A stretch of 22,880 nt of DNA from Chlorokybus atmophyticus (taxonomy: Eukaryota; Streptophyta; Chlorokybophyceae; Chlorokybales; Chlorokybaceae): NCBI GenBank assembly GCA_009103225.1, contig RHPI01000385.1:485092-507971 (forward strand). The letters are read 5' to 3'. The stretch's first letter is position 1. Every line of letters begins with the position of its first letter. Positions 7,678-15,752 of the stretch are shown piece by piece. The notes under the pieces were generated by a model. It was not told the origin of the DNA and searched no databases. It was given only the letters and a program-made list of their open reading frames with translations. Made by a program: the position numbers and the translations under genes.

Positions 7678-10600
7678 GATTACGCCGTGATTAATGTAGA
7701 TGCGGTTGATAGCCAGTTGCTTGAGATGCAAGCAGCAAGCTGGTTTGATGATCTGTCTCAAGTGCATGTAATGACACATGCATGGCAAGCACATGACAAG
7801 TTGCCACTCTTTGATGTTAAAAAAGTGGAAGAGAATGCTTGTGTGCTGGTACATGTGGAGTTCAACATGCTTACCGGTGTGTTGCATGCATTGACTGAGT
7901 TGCAGAATAAGCACAGAACCTTGAGTATGGTGGTGATGGTGCCAAAGTATCATGGCCCATGGTTAAAACATACTCGGGGAGGGTCTGTGTTGAAGCAATT
8001 CAGCAAGCGTGAAACAGGGACAATACGGTTGTCAGCCATATTGATCAACCCTCGCATTAGTCACGGACTCTTGGCTACGTTTCAAAGACGGGTGGTACCT
8101 GTGTTGTGGACATTTAGTGGCACAATGCAGGGTGTAAACAGTTCGTTCTTAATTGACACTGGTGCAACACACAACTTCGTTGAGGAACAATGGGTTGTAC
8201 GCAACAAGATAGCGTGTAAAACCTCAGCATTTTCAGCTGCCGGTGCGGGGGGTGCGTTGCCAGTGAAAGGGGAAATAAAAATGAAAGTAAAGATTGGTAA
8301 TTATCATGCCACTTTTACTTTCATAGTGGTATCCATCGACATATCAGGTGTTGATGTGGTATTAGGACAGGAATGGCAGGAAAATGTCAAAATGACATTG
8401 GATACTGGCGCACGTTTGTGCACGGTAAAGAAAGGTCGTAAGCGTGTAACATTGTCTGTGAAAGGGTCACATAGCTTGGACCACAAGCAGCCCGACCCTG
8501 CGCTACTCACTGCACTGCAAGTGAAACGTGCGTTACGCAAAAACACACCGGCTTTTCTGGTACACTTAACGTCGTCGGACGACTTTGTGCCGGGAAACAC
8601 AGAAGGTGTTGCAGACATCATTGAGAAGTATCAAGATGTGTTCTCAGATGAATTGCCAGGCTTACCTCCTGATCGAGCTGTCGGACACACAATACCACTA
8701 ATTCCTGACAGTGAACCTCCGTTTCGGCCTATATATAGGCTGAGCCCCCGAGAGAGGGGGGAAATGGAAACTCAAATCAAAGAGTTAATGGAAAAGGGAT
8801 TGATTGAACCGAGTTCTTCACCCTTTGGCGCGCCCATCTTGTTTGTGATGAAAAAGAATGGAAAGCTGCGCATGTGTGTGGATTACCGTGCTTTGAACAA
8901 GATCACGGTAAAGAATCGATACCCGTTGCCCCGGATTGATGATGTGTTTGATAAACTGTCGGGAAATGCGTACTTTAGTACGTTGGACTTGACAAGTGGG
9001 TATCATCAAATCCGGATTCATCCTTCTGATGTTTACAAGACAGCATTCAGAACACCTTCGGGCCATTATCAATACAAAGTGTTACCTTTTGGATTGATTA
9101 ATGCGCCGGCAGTGTTTCAGAAGGAAATGAATAAGATTTTTGGTGGCATACTTGGCAAGTATGTTATGGTTTACTTGGATGACATCATTGTCTTTAGTAA
9201 AACCAAGGAAGAGCATAAGCAGCACTTGGAAGCGGTGTTCGCCTTGCTGCGTACACATCGCTTGTTTGCCAATCTTGCGAAGTGTGACTTCTGCAAGACG
9301 GAGTTGCCATTCTTGGGGCACATTGTGAGCGGTGCGGGTGTGAAACCTGACCCTCGCAAAGTGCAAGTTGTAAAGGATTGGCCTCAACCTAAGAATATCC
9401 ATCAGCTGCGATCATTCTTGGGATTGGCAAACTACTTTCGCAAGTTTATGATGGGGTACTCCACAGTAGTGGTGCCTTTGACAAAACTGTTGCGAAAAGA
9501 TGCTCCATTCTTATGGACAGCTGAACAAGAAGCTGCTATGCAACAGGTGAAGCTAGCTTTGACTTCTGCTCCAGTGTTGGCATTGCCAAACTGGGACAAG
9601 CATTTCACTGTAGTTAGCGATGCGTCCACCCTTGGGTGTGGTGCAGTACTGTTGCAAGATGGCAGACCATGTGCTTATGAGAGTAGGAAGTTCATCCCAG
9701 CAGAGGTGAATTACACTACCACCGAGCAAGAGTTGCTTGGTATAGTACATGCTCTGGAAACATGGCGATGTTACTTGGAGGGGGTTCAGTTCACAGTGGT
9801 GACTGATCATAATCCATTGGTGTATTTCTCAACACAGCAAAACTTGTTACGAAGGCAAGCTCGCTGGAATGAGTTTCTGTCTCGGTTTACCTTTGAGTGG
9901 GTATACCGACCAGGCAGAACCAATGTTGCTGATCCTCTGAATCGTTGTCCATCATTGTTGGCAGCTATGCGTGCGCAATTGCTTGCGATGCGCGGTACAT
10001 TGCCACCGGATGATGAGTTTGTGCAAACTGTTGTGCAAGGGTATGCTTGTGACCCATGGTTCTCGTCAGAAGACAACGTGCAAAAGCTGAGCAAACGAGA
10101 CAACTTGTATTATGTGGGCAGCAGCTTGGTAATACCTGACCATGCTGGATTGCGTGCGAAATGCATAGCTGATGTACACGATCCACCATACGCTGGGCAC
10201 TTTGGCAGTCGCAAGACTGTTAAAGCAGCGCAACAGTTGTATTGGTGGCCATCGTTGCCTGTTGACGTAAAACGGTATGTGGACACGTGTGACAAATGTC
10301 AGCGTGATAAGCCGTTACGTCAGAAACCAGCTGGTTTGCTGCGACCATTGCCTATTCCTGATGGCAAATGGGAAAGTGTGAGTATGGACTTAATTACTGA
10401 GCTCCCAGAGACAGCATTAGGTCACACTGCGGTTGCAGTTTTTGTGGATCGTTTGACAAAAATGGTCCACATTGTCCCTTGTCGCACGGAGATAGGCTCC
10501 CGTGAGTTGGCGATGGTTTTTGTCGCGTCTGTGTTTAAGTTGCATGGCTTGCCCCGCAACTTTGTGTCAGATCGCGATCCGCGATTTGTGGCTCAGTTTT

Positions 10601-10932
10601 GGAAGTCGCTCTGCAGCTTCTTACACATTCAGCAGAACATGAGCACTGCTTACCATCCACAGACGGATGGTCAGACAGAACGCGCCAATCAAGTGATTGA
10701 GGAAACCATCAGGCATTATGTGAGCCCGAATCAGAGTGATTGGGATATTTATCTCCCAATGGCTGAGTTTGCGATCAATAATGCATGGCAAGAGAGTGTG
10801 CAGGAAACTCCGTTCTTCTTGAATTACGGAATGCATCCACTGAGTCCTGCGAACATTAAGTTGCCCGCTACTGACGTGACTCGCGTACCTGCAGCGCGCG
10901 AGATGGCTTTTCGGCCATGCAGGATAGGTTAG
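7678..10932 (+). CDS. pol: E1 Pol polyprotein: protease, RT, RNase H, integrase (C-terminus frame-disrupted)
   Basis: Residues are counted from 7687. A pre-protease region (about 1-150) contains VPKYHGPW. Retropepsin follows: FLIDTGATHNF, DTG at 8155-8163 (residue 157). [30 protein letters not shown] (Asp 434), FGLINAPAVFQ and YLDD at 9172-9183 (residues 496-499). RNase H: SDAS, TTEQELLG, TDHNPL and the NVADPL block. Integrase: zinc finger HDPPYAGHF...CDKCQ, then the catalytic D901 (SMDLITELP), D962 (VSDRDPRF) and E998 (QTERANQ), a perfect D-D(35)-E spacing. All catalytic residues are present. The frame runs into TAG at 10930-10932 because of a small indel before about 10917; the integrase tail and chromodomain continue in other frames. 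Expressed by readthrough of the UAG upstream. It would process Gag, copy E1 RNA and integrate the cDNA. Confidence 0.95.
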   Translation, partial: DYAVINVDAVDSQLLEMQAASWFDDLSQVHVMTHAWQAHDKLPLFDVKKVEENACVLVHVEFNMLTGVLHALTELQNKHRTLSMVVMVPKYHGPWLKHTRGGSVLKQFSKRETGTIRLSAILINPRISHGLLATFQRRVVPVLWTFSGTMQGVNSSFLIDTGATHNFVEEQWVVRNKIACKTSAFSAAGAGGALPVKGEIKMKVKIGNYHATFTFIVVSIDISGVDVVLGQEWQENVKMTLDTGARLCTVKKGRKRVTLSVKGSHSLDHKQPDPALLTALQVKRALRKNTPAFLVHLTSSDDFVPGNTEGVADIIEKYQDVFSDELPGLPPDRAVGHTIPLIPDSEPPFRPIYRLSPRERGEMETQIKELMEKGLIEPSSSPFGAPILFVMKKNGKLRMCVDYRALNKITVKNRYPLPRIDDVFDKLSGNAYFSTLDLTSGYHQIRIHPSDVYKTAFRTPSGHYQYKVLPFGLINAPAVFQKEMNKIFGGILGKYVMVYLDDIIVFSKTKEEHKQHLEAVFALLRTHRLFANLAKCDFCKTELPFLGHIVSGAGVKPDPRKVQVVKDWPQPKNIHQLRSFLGLANYFRKFMMGYSTVVVPLTKLLRKDAPFLWTAEQEAAMQQVKLALTSAPVLALPNWDKHFTVVSDASTLGCGAVLLQDGRPCAYESRKFIPAEVNYTTTEQELLGIVHALETWRCYLEGVQFTVVTDHNPLVYFSTQQNLLRRQARWNEFLSRFTFEWVYRPGRTNVADPLNRCPSLLAAMRAQLLAMRGTLPPDDEFVQTVVQGYACDPWFSSEDNVQKLSKRDNLYYVGSSLVIPDHAGLRAKCIADVHDPPYAGHFGSRKTVKAAQQLYWWPSLPVDVKRYVDTCDKCQRDKPLRQKPAGLLRPLPIPDGKWESVSMDLITELPETALGHTAVAVFVDRLTKMVHIVPCRTEIGSRELAMVFVASVFKLHGLPRNFVSDRDPRFVAQFWKSLCSFLHIQQNMSTAYHPQTDGQTERANQVIEETIRHYVSPNQSDWDIYLPMAEFAINNAWQESVQETPFFLNYGMHPLSPANIKLPATDVTRVPAAREMAFRPCRIG

Positions 10933-11458
10933 CGTTGGCAAAAGACTGTCTGCGCGCAGCGCAAGACAGACAAAAAGCCCAAGCTGATGCGCATCGTAGA
11001 GAGGCCACTGGCCTCTCTACGATGTGGGCTGTTCGGTGCTTTTAAGTACCAAAAACGTATCCATCAAGGGAGTGGGTACCCGCAAGTTTTTCCCTCGCTG
11101 GATAGGCCCTTTCAAAGTGACTGATCGGGTCGGCACTCACGCGTATCGTTTGGACTTGCCAAAGTCGATACGCATTCACAATGTGTTTCATGTGAGTGTA
11201 CTGAAACCGTATCGTTCGGACGGTCGGGTTCAACCTCCTCCACCCCCCGTTGCAGTGGATGGCGACGATACTTTCGAGTATGAGGTGGAAGCAATCCTGA
11301 GTCACCGTAAGCCTCGACGCGGACGCGCGCCGTCTTACTTGGTGATATGAAAAGGGTATGGTGTTGAGCACAACACGTGGGAGCCCGAAAGGAATCTTAC
11401 CAACTGCCAAGAGATTCTTCGGGGGTACTGGAGTGCTGTGTCCACACGCGGACGGTAA
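10917..11458 (+). pseudogene. E1 integrase C-terminal region and chromodomain, split by frameshifts and a stop
   Basis: Frame 3 from 10917 gives MQDRLALAKDCLRAAQDRQ, the integrase tail helix. Frame 2 from 11024 gives GCSVLLSTKNVSIKGVG, PRWIGPFKVTDRVG and RIHNVFHVSVLKPYRSDG, the SH3-like integrase tail of gypsy elements. A chromodomain follows: FEYEVEAILSHRK, SYLVI, then KGYGVEHNTWEPERNLTN. Between SYLVI and KGYG a TGA (11348-11350) stands where the family has Trp (W of VxWKGY). The chromodomain would steer integration to marked chromatin. Lesions: one indel near 10905, a frame change across a perfect palindrome at 10992-11024, and the TGA. The final stop is TAA at 11456-11458. The corresponding region of E2 has the same blocks. 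Confidence 0.85.
10992..11024. repeat. Perfect 15-bp inverted repeat with 3-nt loop in the integrase tail
   Basis: CATCGTAGAGAGGCC (10992-11006), ACT loop, then its exact reverse complement (11010-11024). It coincides with the second frame change in E1 pol. Confidence 0.9.
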
Positions 11459-11570
11459 AAGGGTGCTGGCAGACATCTTTACCGCTTCGGCCCTGGTTCT
11501 CTTTCTGCTTTGGTTCTCGGTGCTCATAGTGGGGCTTTGCTAACCCTTCAATGAGGACATTGAAACCTAA
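11459..11570 (+). other. E1 short 3' untranslated region
   Basis: About 110 nt between the pol stop and the polypurine tract. The pol frame would stay open after the TAA to a TGA near 11551, but I see no domain in it. Confidence 0.6.
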
Positions 11571-11581
11571 GTGGGGGGGAA
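11571..11581 (+). promoter_or_regulatory. Polypurine tract of E1
   Basis: GTGGGGGGGAA lies directly before the 3' LTR TGTAACGG. It primes plus-strand DNA synthesis in LTR elements. The 22 bases 11568-11589 are identical to 22729-22750 in TRIM-R. Confidence 0.88.
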
Positions 11582-11930
11582 TGTAACGGAGTGCTACCTC
11601 TATAGAGGTTCCCCGCCCTTATTTAGGATTAAATAAGGGTCCCAACGGGTATATACAGCCAATTAAGCCGTATTAGGGCCGCTAACCTAGTGTTAAGGCC
11701 CTAATGTAGTGTTACTTAATTGTAACACTGATATCGACATGAGACATGAGTCTCATGTCGATATCAGCTGTATGGCGGCACTGCTAACGCAGCAGCCGCC
11801 ATAGCCAGGGCATCTTCTGCCAGGGCATCTTCTGCTTCGGCAGTTGCCCTGGCGGCGGCGGTGACGGCGTCGTGGCTGGTGGCGGTGTTGGGGTAGGGGA
11901 TTAAAGGGGGCGGTAGCACCCCTCCTTACA
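11582..11930 (+). repeat. 3' LTR of E1
   Basis: 349 bp. Identical to the 5' LTR except five substitutions and a 15-bp tandem duplication (CCAGGGCATCTTCTG at 11805-11819 and 11820-11834). Its 18-bp hairpin (11728-11767) is perfect. Confidence 0.95.
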
Positions 11931-11935
11931 GCATC
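11931..11935. repeat. Target site duplication of E1 (right, GCATC)
   Basis: Matches 5044-5048 exactly. Confidence 0.92.
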
Positions 11936-12497
11936 CCTGACCAATGTCCCTTCCCACGTGGCCGTCAGCTCTGTGTCCACATCGGTCCAGTGGTGGTATT
12001 GCGGCATGGGCTCCTATTACACTGCGTGTAGCAGTTGTCGCCGCATGTCGTTGGTGATGGTGGGGACCCGCGAGAGCCCTGCCATGTAGGCATCCCATTT
12101 CCCTTGTAACACACCTACATCAAGCACCGTCATGGCGCGTGCGCGTATGGTGCATTGGAGGTTGGTCTGCTGCACATGTAGCGCATGAGCAATGGTGGTG
12201 CGCCGACGCTGTCGTGCGGCTTCTACTCCTGGCAGCCGTAGAATTCCTTATTGCACTCCCTCCAGGGTGTTCGGAGCAGTTGTGGCAGCTTTATCGCATG
12301 CTTGTCGCAGCGAGCGGAGGAATGCCCCCAACCATGATGCTTTGTTGCCAAAGGCAAATATCATATGATGGGGACAACGAGGAGATTCGCAATGAGCCAT
12401 GTCACCAGCCATGCTTGGATTGCGCTGCCCTCTCGCATCCCTATCATCTGTCATCGTGCACTGCCCTCCGGCCTGTGCGACATGGTTGCTTGTCGTT
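11936..12497 (-). pseudogene. gag fragment of element O, upstream side of the E1 insertion
   Basis: Minus-strand reading, in order: WLGAFLRSLRQACDKAATT (about 12265-12340), then after a TAA, HALHVQQTNLQCTIRARAM (about 12130-12190), GKWDAYMAGLSRVPTI (about 12060-12105), and MPQYHHWTDVDTELTATWEG up to the E1 edge. The helix-rich pattern and position fit a gypsy gag capsid region. Stops (at about 12250 and two near 12010-12020) and missing parts show it is dead. The last frame continues across E1 into 5043-4960. It is gag by context; no knuckle is visible. Confidence 0.55.
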
Positions 12498-12506
12498 GGG
12501 TAAATT

Positions 12507-13334
12507 CACCTAATTTCGGAAGGTTGTTAGCCTGTAAATTTCCTACAGTGCTTTTTTGGCGGTAGAGTATGTATGTTTTTTGAAGCTGAGGGTTTTAAGT
12601 ACTCAGCGGTACTTATTTTTATTTTTGGACAAATACTGCCCCGTCGGTAGTGCGCAAAAGTAGGGTGGTTTTGGGGTTTCCGCAAAAGCGGAGTTGACCC
12701 CAATTTTTAAAGTACCTCACTACCTTTTGAGCTATTTGACGGCTCTCCCAGGGTAGTAAATGGCTAATTCTTTATAGTTAAGACCGGTGGCGACCTTATA
12801 CATCACTATTGTGGCCAACACCAACATTTTAAGCGGCCCAACTTGGATATAACAATCATACCACCGCGGTGCCCATAACCATGTGCAAGGGCACTTACTA
12901 AGTGCCCCTGCACATGGTCCCTATAGTATAGGAAGAATCAGAATCACTTGAAGTGGATTAACTTTGGGTGTACCGCCGCGAATAATGTGAAACTTGAAAA
13001 CTTACTCTTACATAAATGCAGGATTTCGTAGCGCTCAACCCCGCCCTAGTTGGTGAAGTATTGCAAATGTTACTAATAAATTAAGCGTTGTGAAAAGTAA
13101 GATTACAAATGTGAATTACAAGTTGACATACACTCATAATTATGGTGCTAGCGCAATACATGGTCGTTTAAGCCGGTCTTAAATTTGTTGAATAGCTCTT
13201 AATGAACTCTATCATCCCTATAAATTACACTATAATCGGACGTTGCATGCGCCGTTCAGCTCACCTCAAGTACCCATCTATGAAATTAGGGTCAACTCCG
13301 ATCTAGGTGAAGTTACCTAGGAGCGCGCCGCGGA
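12507..13334. other. Non-coding AT-rich segment with inverted repeats
   Basis: About 830 bp with no credible reading frame. It holds an 18-bp inverted pair, CGGAGTTGACCCYAATTT at 12689-12706 and, inverted, at 13283-13300 (17 of 18 match), which could be the termini of a 612-bp MITE, though no flanking duplication is visible. It also holds a long hairpin at 12879-12917. Several shorter dyads occur (AAGTAC/GTACTT near 12597-12615; CCGC-AAAA-GCGG at 12680-12691). Confidence 0.55.
12879..12917. repeat. 17-bp hairpin
   Basis: CCATGTGCAAGGGCACT pairs with AGTGCCCCTGCACATGG (one mismatch) around a 5-nt loop, 12896-12900. Confidence 0.8.
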
Positions 13335-13339
13335 GTTGT
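13335..13339. repeat. Target site duplication of E2 (left, GTTGT)
   Basis: GTTGT before the LTR at 13340, repeated at 20538-20542 after the other LTR. Confidence 0.88.
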
Positions 13340-13660
13340 TGTAACGTGGGACACACACTTACCTGCTCGTGTATGTCACATACTTGTGCACAGGCACAAG
13401 AACTTCTTCACAACATACCATGGTGCAGCACCTTGTTAAAGGAATGACCAGCACCGCAACGGGATGGAGAGGATGCACAACAAACCCTCCACTCAGCTCA
13501 CACACACTCAAGCACACCCCACTCACGTGCAAGGCTGCTACGGACACTACAACCCACTTGGGATGAGAGCCAGAGCCCCTTGAACAACTGAACTAGGCAC
13601 CCCACACACAAGAGTCGAGTATGCACATGCTGAGCTGCCTCAACACTTGTTGAGGCCGTT

Positions 13661-13666
13661 CATATA
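13661..13666 (-). promoter_or_regulatory. TATA-like box in the E2 LTR
   Basis: Minus-strand GGGTATATGAACG, about 540 bp from the start of the LTR, also at 19994-19999. It lies downstream of the CATATG array, where a core promoter would be expected. Sequence inference only. Confidence 0.35.
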
Positions 13667-13860
13667 CCCCCTCTTTGCTGCTGTCCAACCTAGAACAACC
13701 ATGTCCAAGGCTACTTGCCTTGTCATGGCTGCGTTGACCTATACTCATGCCTAGGAGCTGCCACATCAGCCCTAGGGCATCTTGTCAACGCCCAAGACTG
13801 ATCACACATCAGCCTCGGACATCGTGAACGCCCAAGGCTGGTCACATCAGTCTAGGACCT

Positions 13861-14000
13861 CATACATATGCATACATATGCGAACATATGCGAACATATG
13901 CATACACATGCATACATCACTCATATCCGCACATATGAACTCATATGCGGACACATGCATGCATATGCAACCATATGCATATACATGCGGACATATGACA
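13861..14000. repeat. CATATG-rich array in the E2 3' LTR
   Basis: Nine CATATG palindromes within about 140 bp, mixed with CATACA and ATGCGAA spacers. The same array is at 20194-20333 in the other LTR. It lies in the U3 part of the LTR. Confidence 0.85.
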
Positions 14001-14204
14001 CCGACCAGCTCTGTGCTTGCTAGTAGACAGTGCCTATGTGTAGCTACAACGCCCTTGCACACTAAGTGCACAGAAACAAACTTCATGAGCACATATGCCA
14101 AGTACTACACAACTTGACTATACGGGATCCTCACTTAGTTCTTCCTACTTACCACATAAGTAAGGAACATGAGAGTGACTTTTGCCAGCCCTTTGGGCGT
14201 GACA

Positions 14205-14217
14205 TATCTCCCCACTT
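14205..14217 (-). promoter_or_regulatory. Polypurine tract of E2
   Basis: Minus-strand AAGTGGGGAGATA sits directly before the 3' LTR TGTCACG. It shares the AAGTGGGG core with E1 and TRIM-R. Confidence 0.8.
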
Positions 14218-14452
14218 GCATTGCAACTCCCATGTTGCAAATGATGGAGCTCTTTGCCCCGCACAATGATTGCCAGCCAGGTTGGCCAAGCCTGCTGAAC
14301 CACCGCACACTACGCGTAAAACAAAATGCAAGTCGCGAGAGTGACAACCAACTCTGATACTAAGTACCAGTGCGCGCGTATTGGCATGTCACATGGAAGA
14401 GAAAGTTGCACGTGTTTGTACAACACCTATGTTGCAACCCGAGCACATGCTC
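14218..14452 (-). other. E2 3' untranslated region
   Basis: About 235 nt between the chromodomain stop and the polypurine tract. I see no domain in any frame. Confidence 0.55.
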
Positions 14453-15032
14453 TCAAGTGGCATCTGTGCATTTAAGCTCACTCTCAAGCTCACCCAACTT
14501 GTCAGCACAGTTTGTCAAGTTGGAAATAGGCTCCCAGGTGTTATGCTCTTCGCCATAACCAAGCCACTTGACAAGATATTCAGTGCGGAAGGTCTTCTTG
14601 TACTTCCGGAACCTCTTGCCAACAACTGCCTCAACCTCATACTCGAGGTCTCCCTCTACCTCCACATGGAGGTGGAGGAGGCTGCACCGGGCCATCACTT
14701 CAGTATGGCTTCAACAGTGCCTCATGGAACACACTGTGGATTCGCATGCTCTTTGGCAATTCAATCTTAAGGGCACGGTCACCAACAGCTGCTGTAATTG
14801 TGCACGGCCCTAGCCACCTGGGTAGAAGCTTGCGCACACCACTAGTCTTGAGTCTAATGTTCTTAGAACTCAGCAAGACCTTGTCTCCTATTTTGAGATC
14901 AGCACCAGGCTTGCGCTGCCGATCAGCATATTTTTGCCGATCTTGGGCTGCTCTCAAGCAGTCCTTGGCACTTGCCAATGCAGCATGCATCTGCTCTGTA
15001 AAGTCTCAAGCCGTTGGCACTTTGCTAAATGG
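14453..15032 (-). pseudogene. E2 integrase tail and chromodomain (decayed)
   Basis: Minus strand. Two stops (TAG and TGA between about 15000 and 15035) precede the tail helix AALASAKDCLRAAQDRQKYA. Then come KIGDKVLLSSKNIRLKTSG, PRWLGPCTITAAVG and MRIHSVFHEALLKPY. A TGA follows KPY where E1 has Arg (KPYRSDG). After a frame change the chromodomain reads LEYEVEAVVGKRFRKYKK, YLVKWLGYGEEHNTWEP, then SNLTNC, ending at 14453. Here the chromodomain Trp (VKWLGY) is intact, unlike E1. The domain would tether integration to marked chromatin. Confidence 0.85.
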
Positions 15033-15752
15033 CTAAACTTGCAGAGACATTGGTGTCAACGGATGACGACCATAGTTGAGAAAGAACGGAGTGCTGTGCG
15101 TTGACTCTTGCCATGCATTGTTTACAGCAAACTCGGCCAATGCAAGGTGCACATCCCAGTCATCAAACCTGGGTGATGTGTAGTGGCGCAGCACGTCTAC
15201 AAGCACCTGGTTTGCACGCTCCGTCTGTCCATCACTCTGTGGATGGTAAGCAGTGCTCAAGCTCTGCTTAGTTCCCAAGTATTGGCACACAGCCTGCCAG
15301 AACTGACTGGTAAACCTGGGATCACGGTCTGATACCAACTCTTTGGGTACACCGTGCAGTTTGAACACCGTGTTCACAAAAGCATATGCAAACTCTTGCG
15401 CGCTCACATCTGTGCGACATGGCTCAAACCGGACCATCTTGGTCAACCGATCAACAAAGACAATGATGGCATCATGCCCTTGTTTTGTCTCCCATTAATA
15501 GCTTGGGATAGCCAACGGCTTAAGTAGCCCTGCTGGCTTGCGGTGTGAGGCCTTGTCACGTTGACAAGTGTCACAACTTTGCACATACTTGGTTGCATCA
15601 GCAACCAATGTCGGCCACCAGTACTGTCGCTGCAGTAACTTGATGGTCTTGATCATGCCCATGTCACCGCTGTATACAGCATTGTGTGCCTCAAACAAGC
15701 ATTCTTGCCTAAGTCCGTGTGCATCTGGCACAATCAACTTGCCCTCGCGGTA
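15033..15752 (-). pseudogene. E2 integrase zinc finger and catalytic core (decayed)
   Basis: The minus-strand frame 15737-15495 gives the zinc finger: AHNAVYSGDMG then CDTCQRDK. The second zinc His is replaced by Asp (GDMG versus GHFG in E1). PLAIPSY then meets a stop, and the reading resumes at WETKQGHDAIIVFVDRLTKM. Compared with E1, the segment carrying the first catalytic Asp (SMDLITELP) is missing, a deletion of about ten codons. The remaining core has VSDRDPRF and QTERANQ with the correct D(35)E spacing. Integrase is therefore non-functional. Confidence 0.88.

Larger units (their letters stand above)
5049..11930 (+). mobile_element. E1: full-length Ty3/gypsy chromodomain LTR retrotransposon (6882 bp)
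   Basis: It is bounded by LTRs of 334 bp (5049-5382) and 349 bp (11582-11930) that start TGTAACGG and end CCTTACA, and by the duplication GCATC. Order: 5' LTR, primer binding site, 830-nt leader with repeats, gag, in-frame UAG, pol (protease, RT, RNase H, integrase, chromodomain), polypurine tract, 3' LTR. Pol order PR-RT-RH-IN places it in Ty3/gypsy; the C-terminal chromodomain places it with chromoviruses. I count five substitutions and one 15-bp tandem duplication between the LTRs (about 1.5% substitutions), so the insertion is fairly young. Two frame disruptions and one nonsense codon near the pol C-terminus probably make this copy non-autonomous. It sits inside gag of element O. Confidence 0.95.
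13340..14204 (-). repeat. 3' LTR of E2
   Basis: 865 bp, about 99% identical to 19676-20537. The 111-codon plus-strand frame inside it (also in the other LTR) is built mostly from the CATATG repeats and is not called as a gene. Confidence 0.93.

Noticed and set aside
7219-7953. 244-codon minus-strand frame across the gag-pol junction
   Set aside because: It is antisense to well-supported gag and pol coding sequence and has no recognisable domain.
13782-14117. 111-codon plus-strand frame, duplicated almost identically at 20115-20450
   Set aside because: It lies inside the two LTRs of E2 and runs through the CATATG array; identity is explained by LTR duplication, not by coding constraint.
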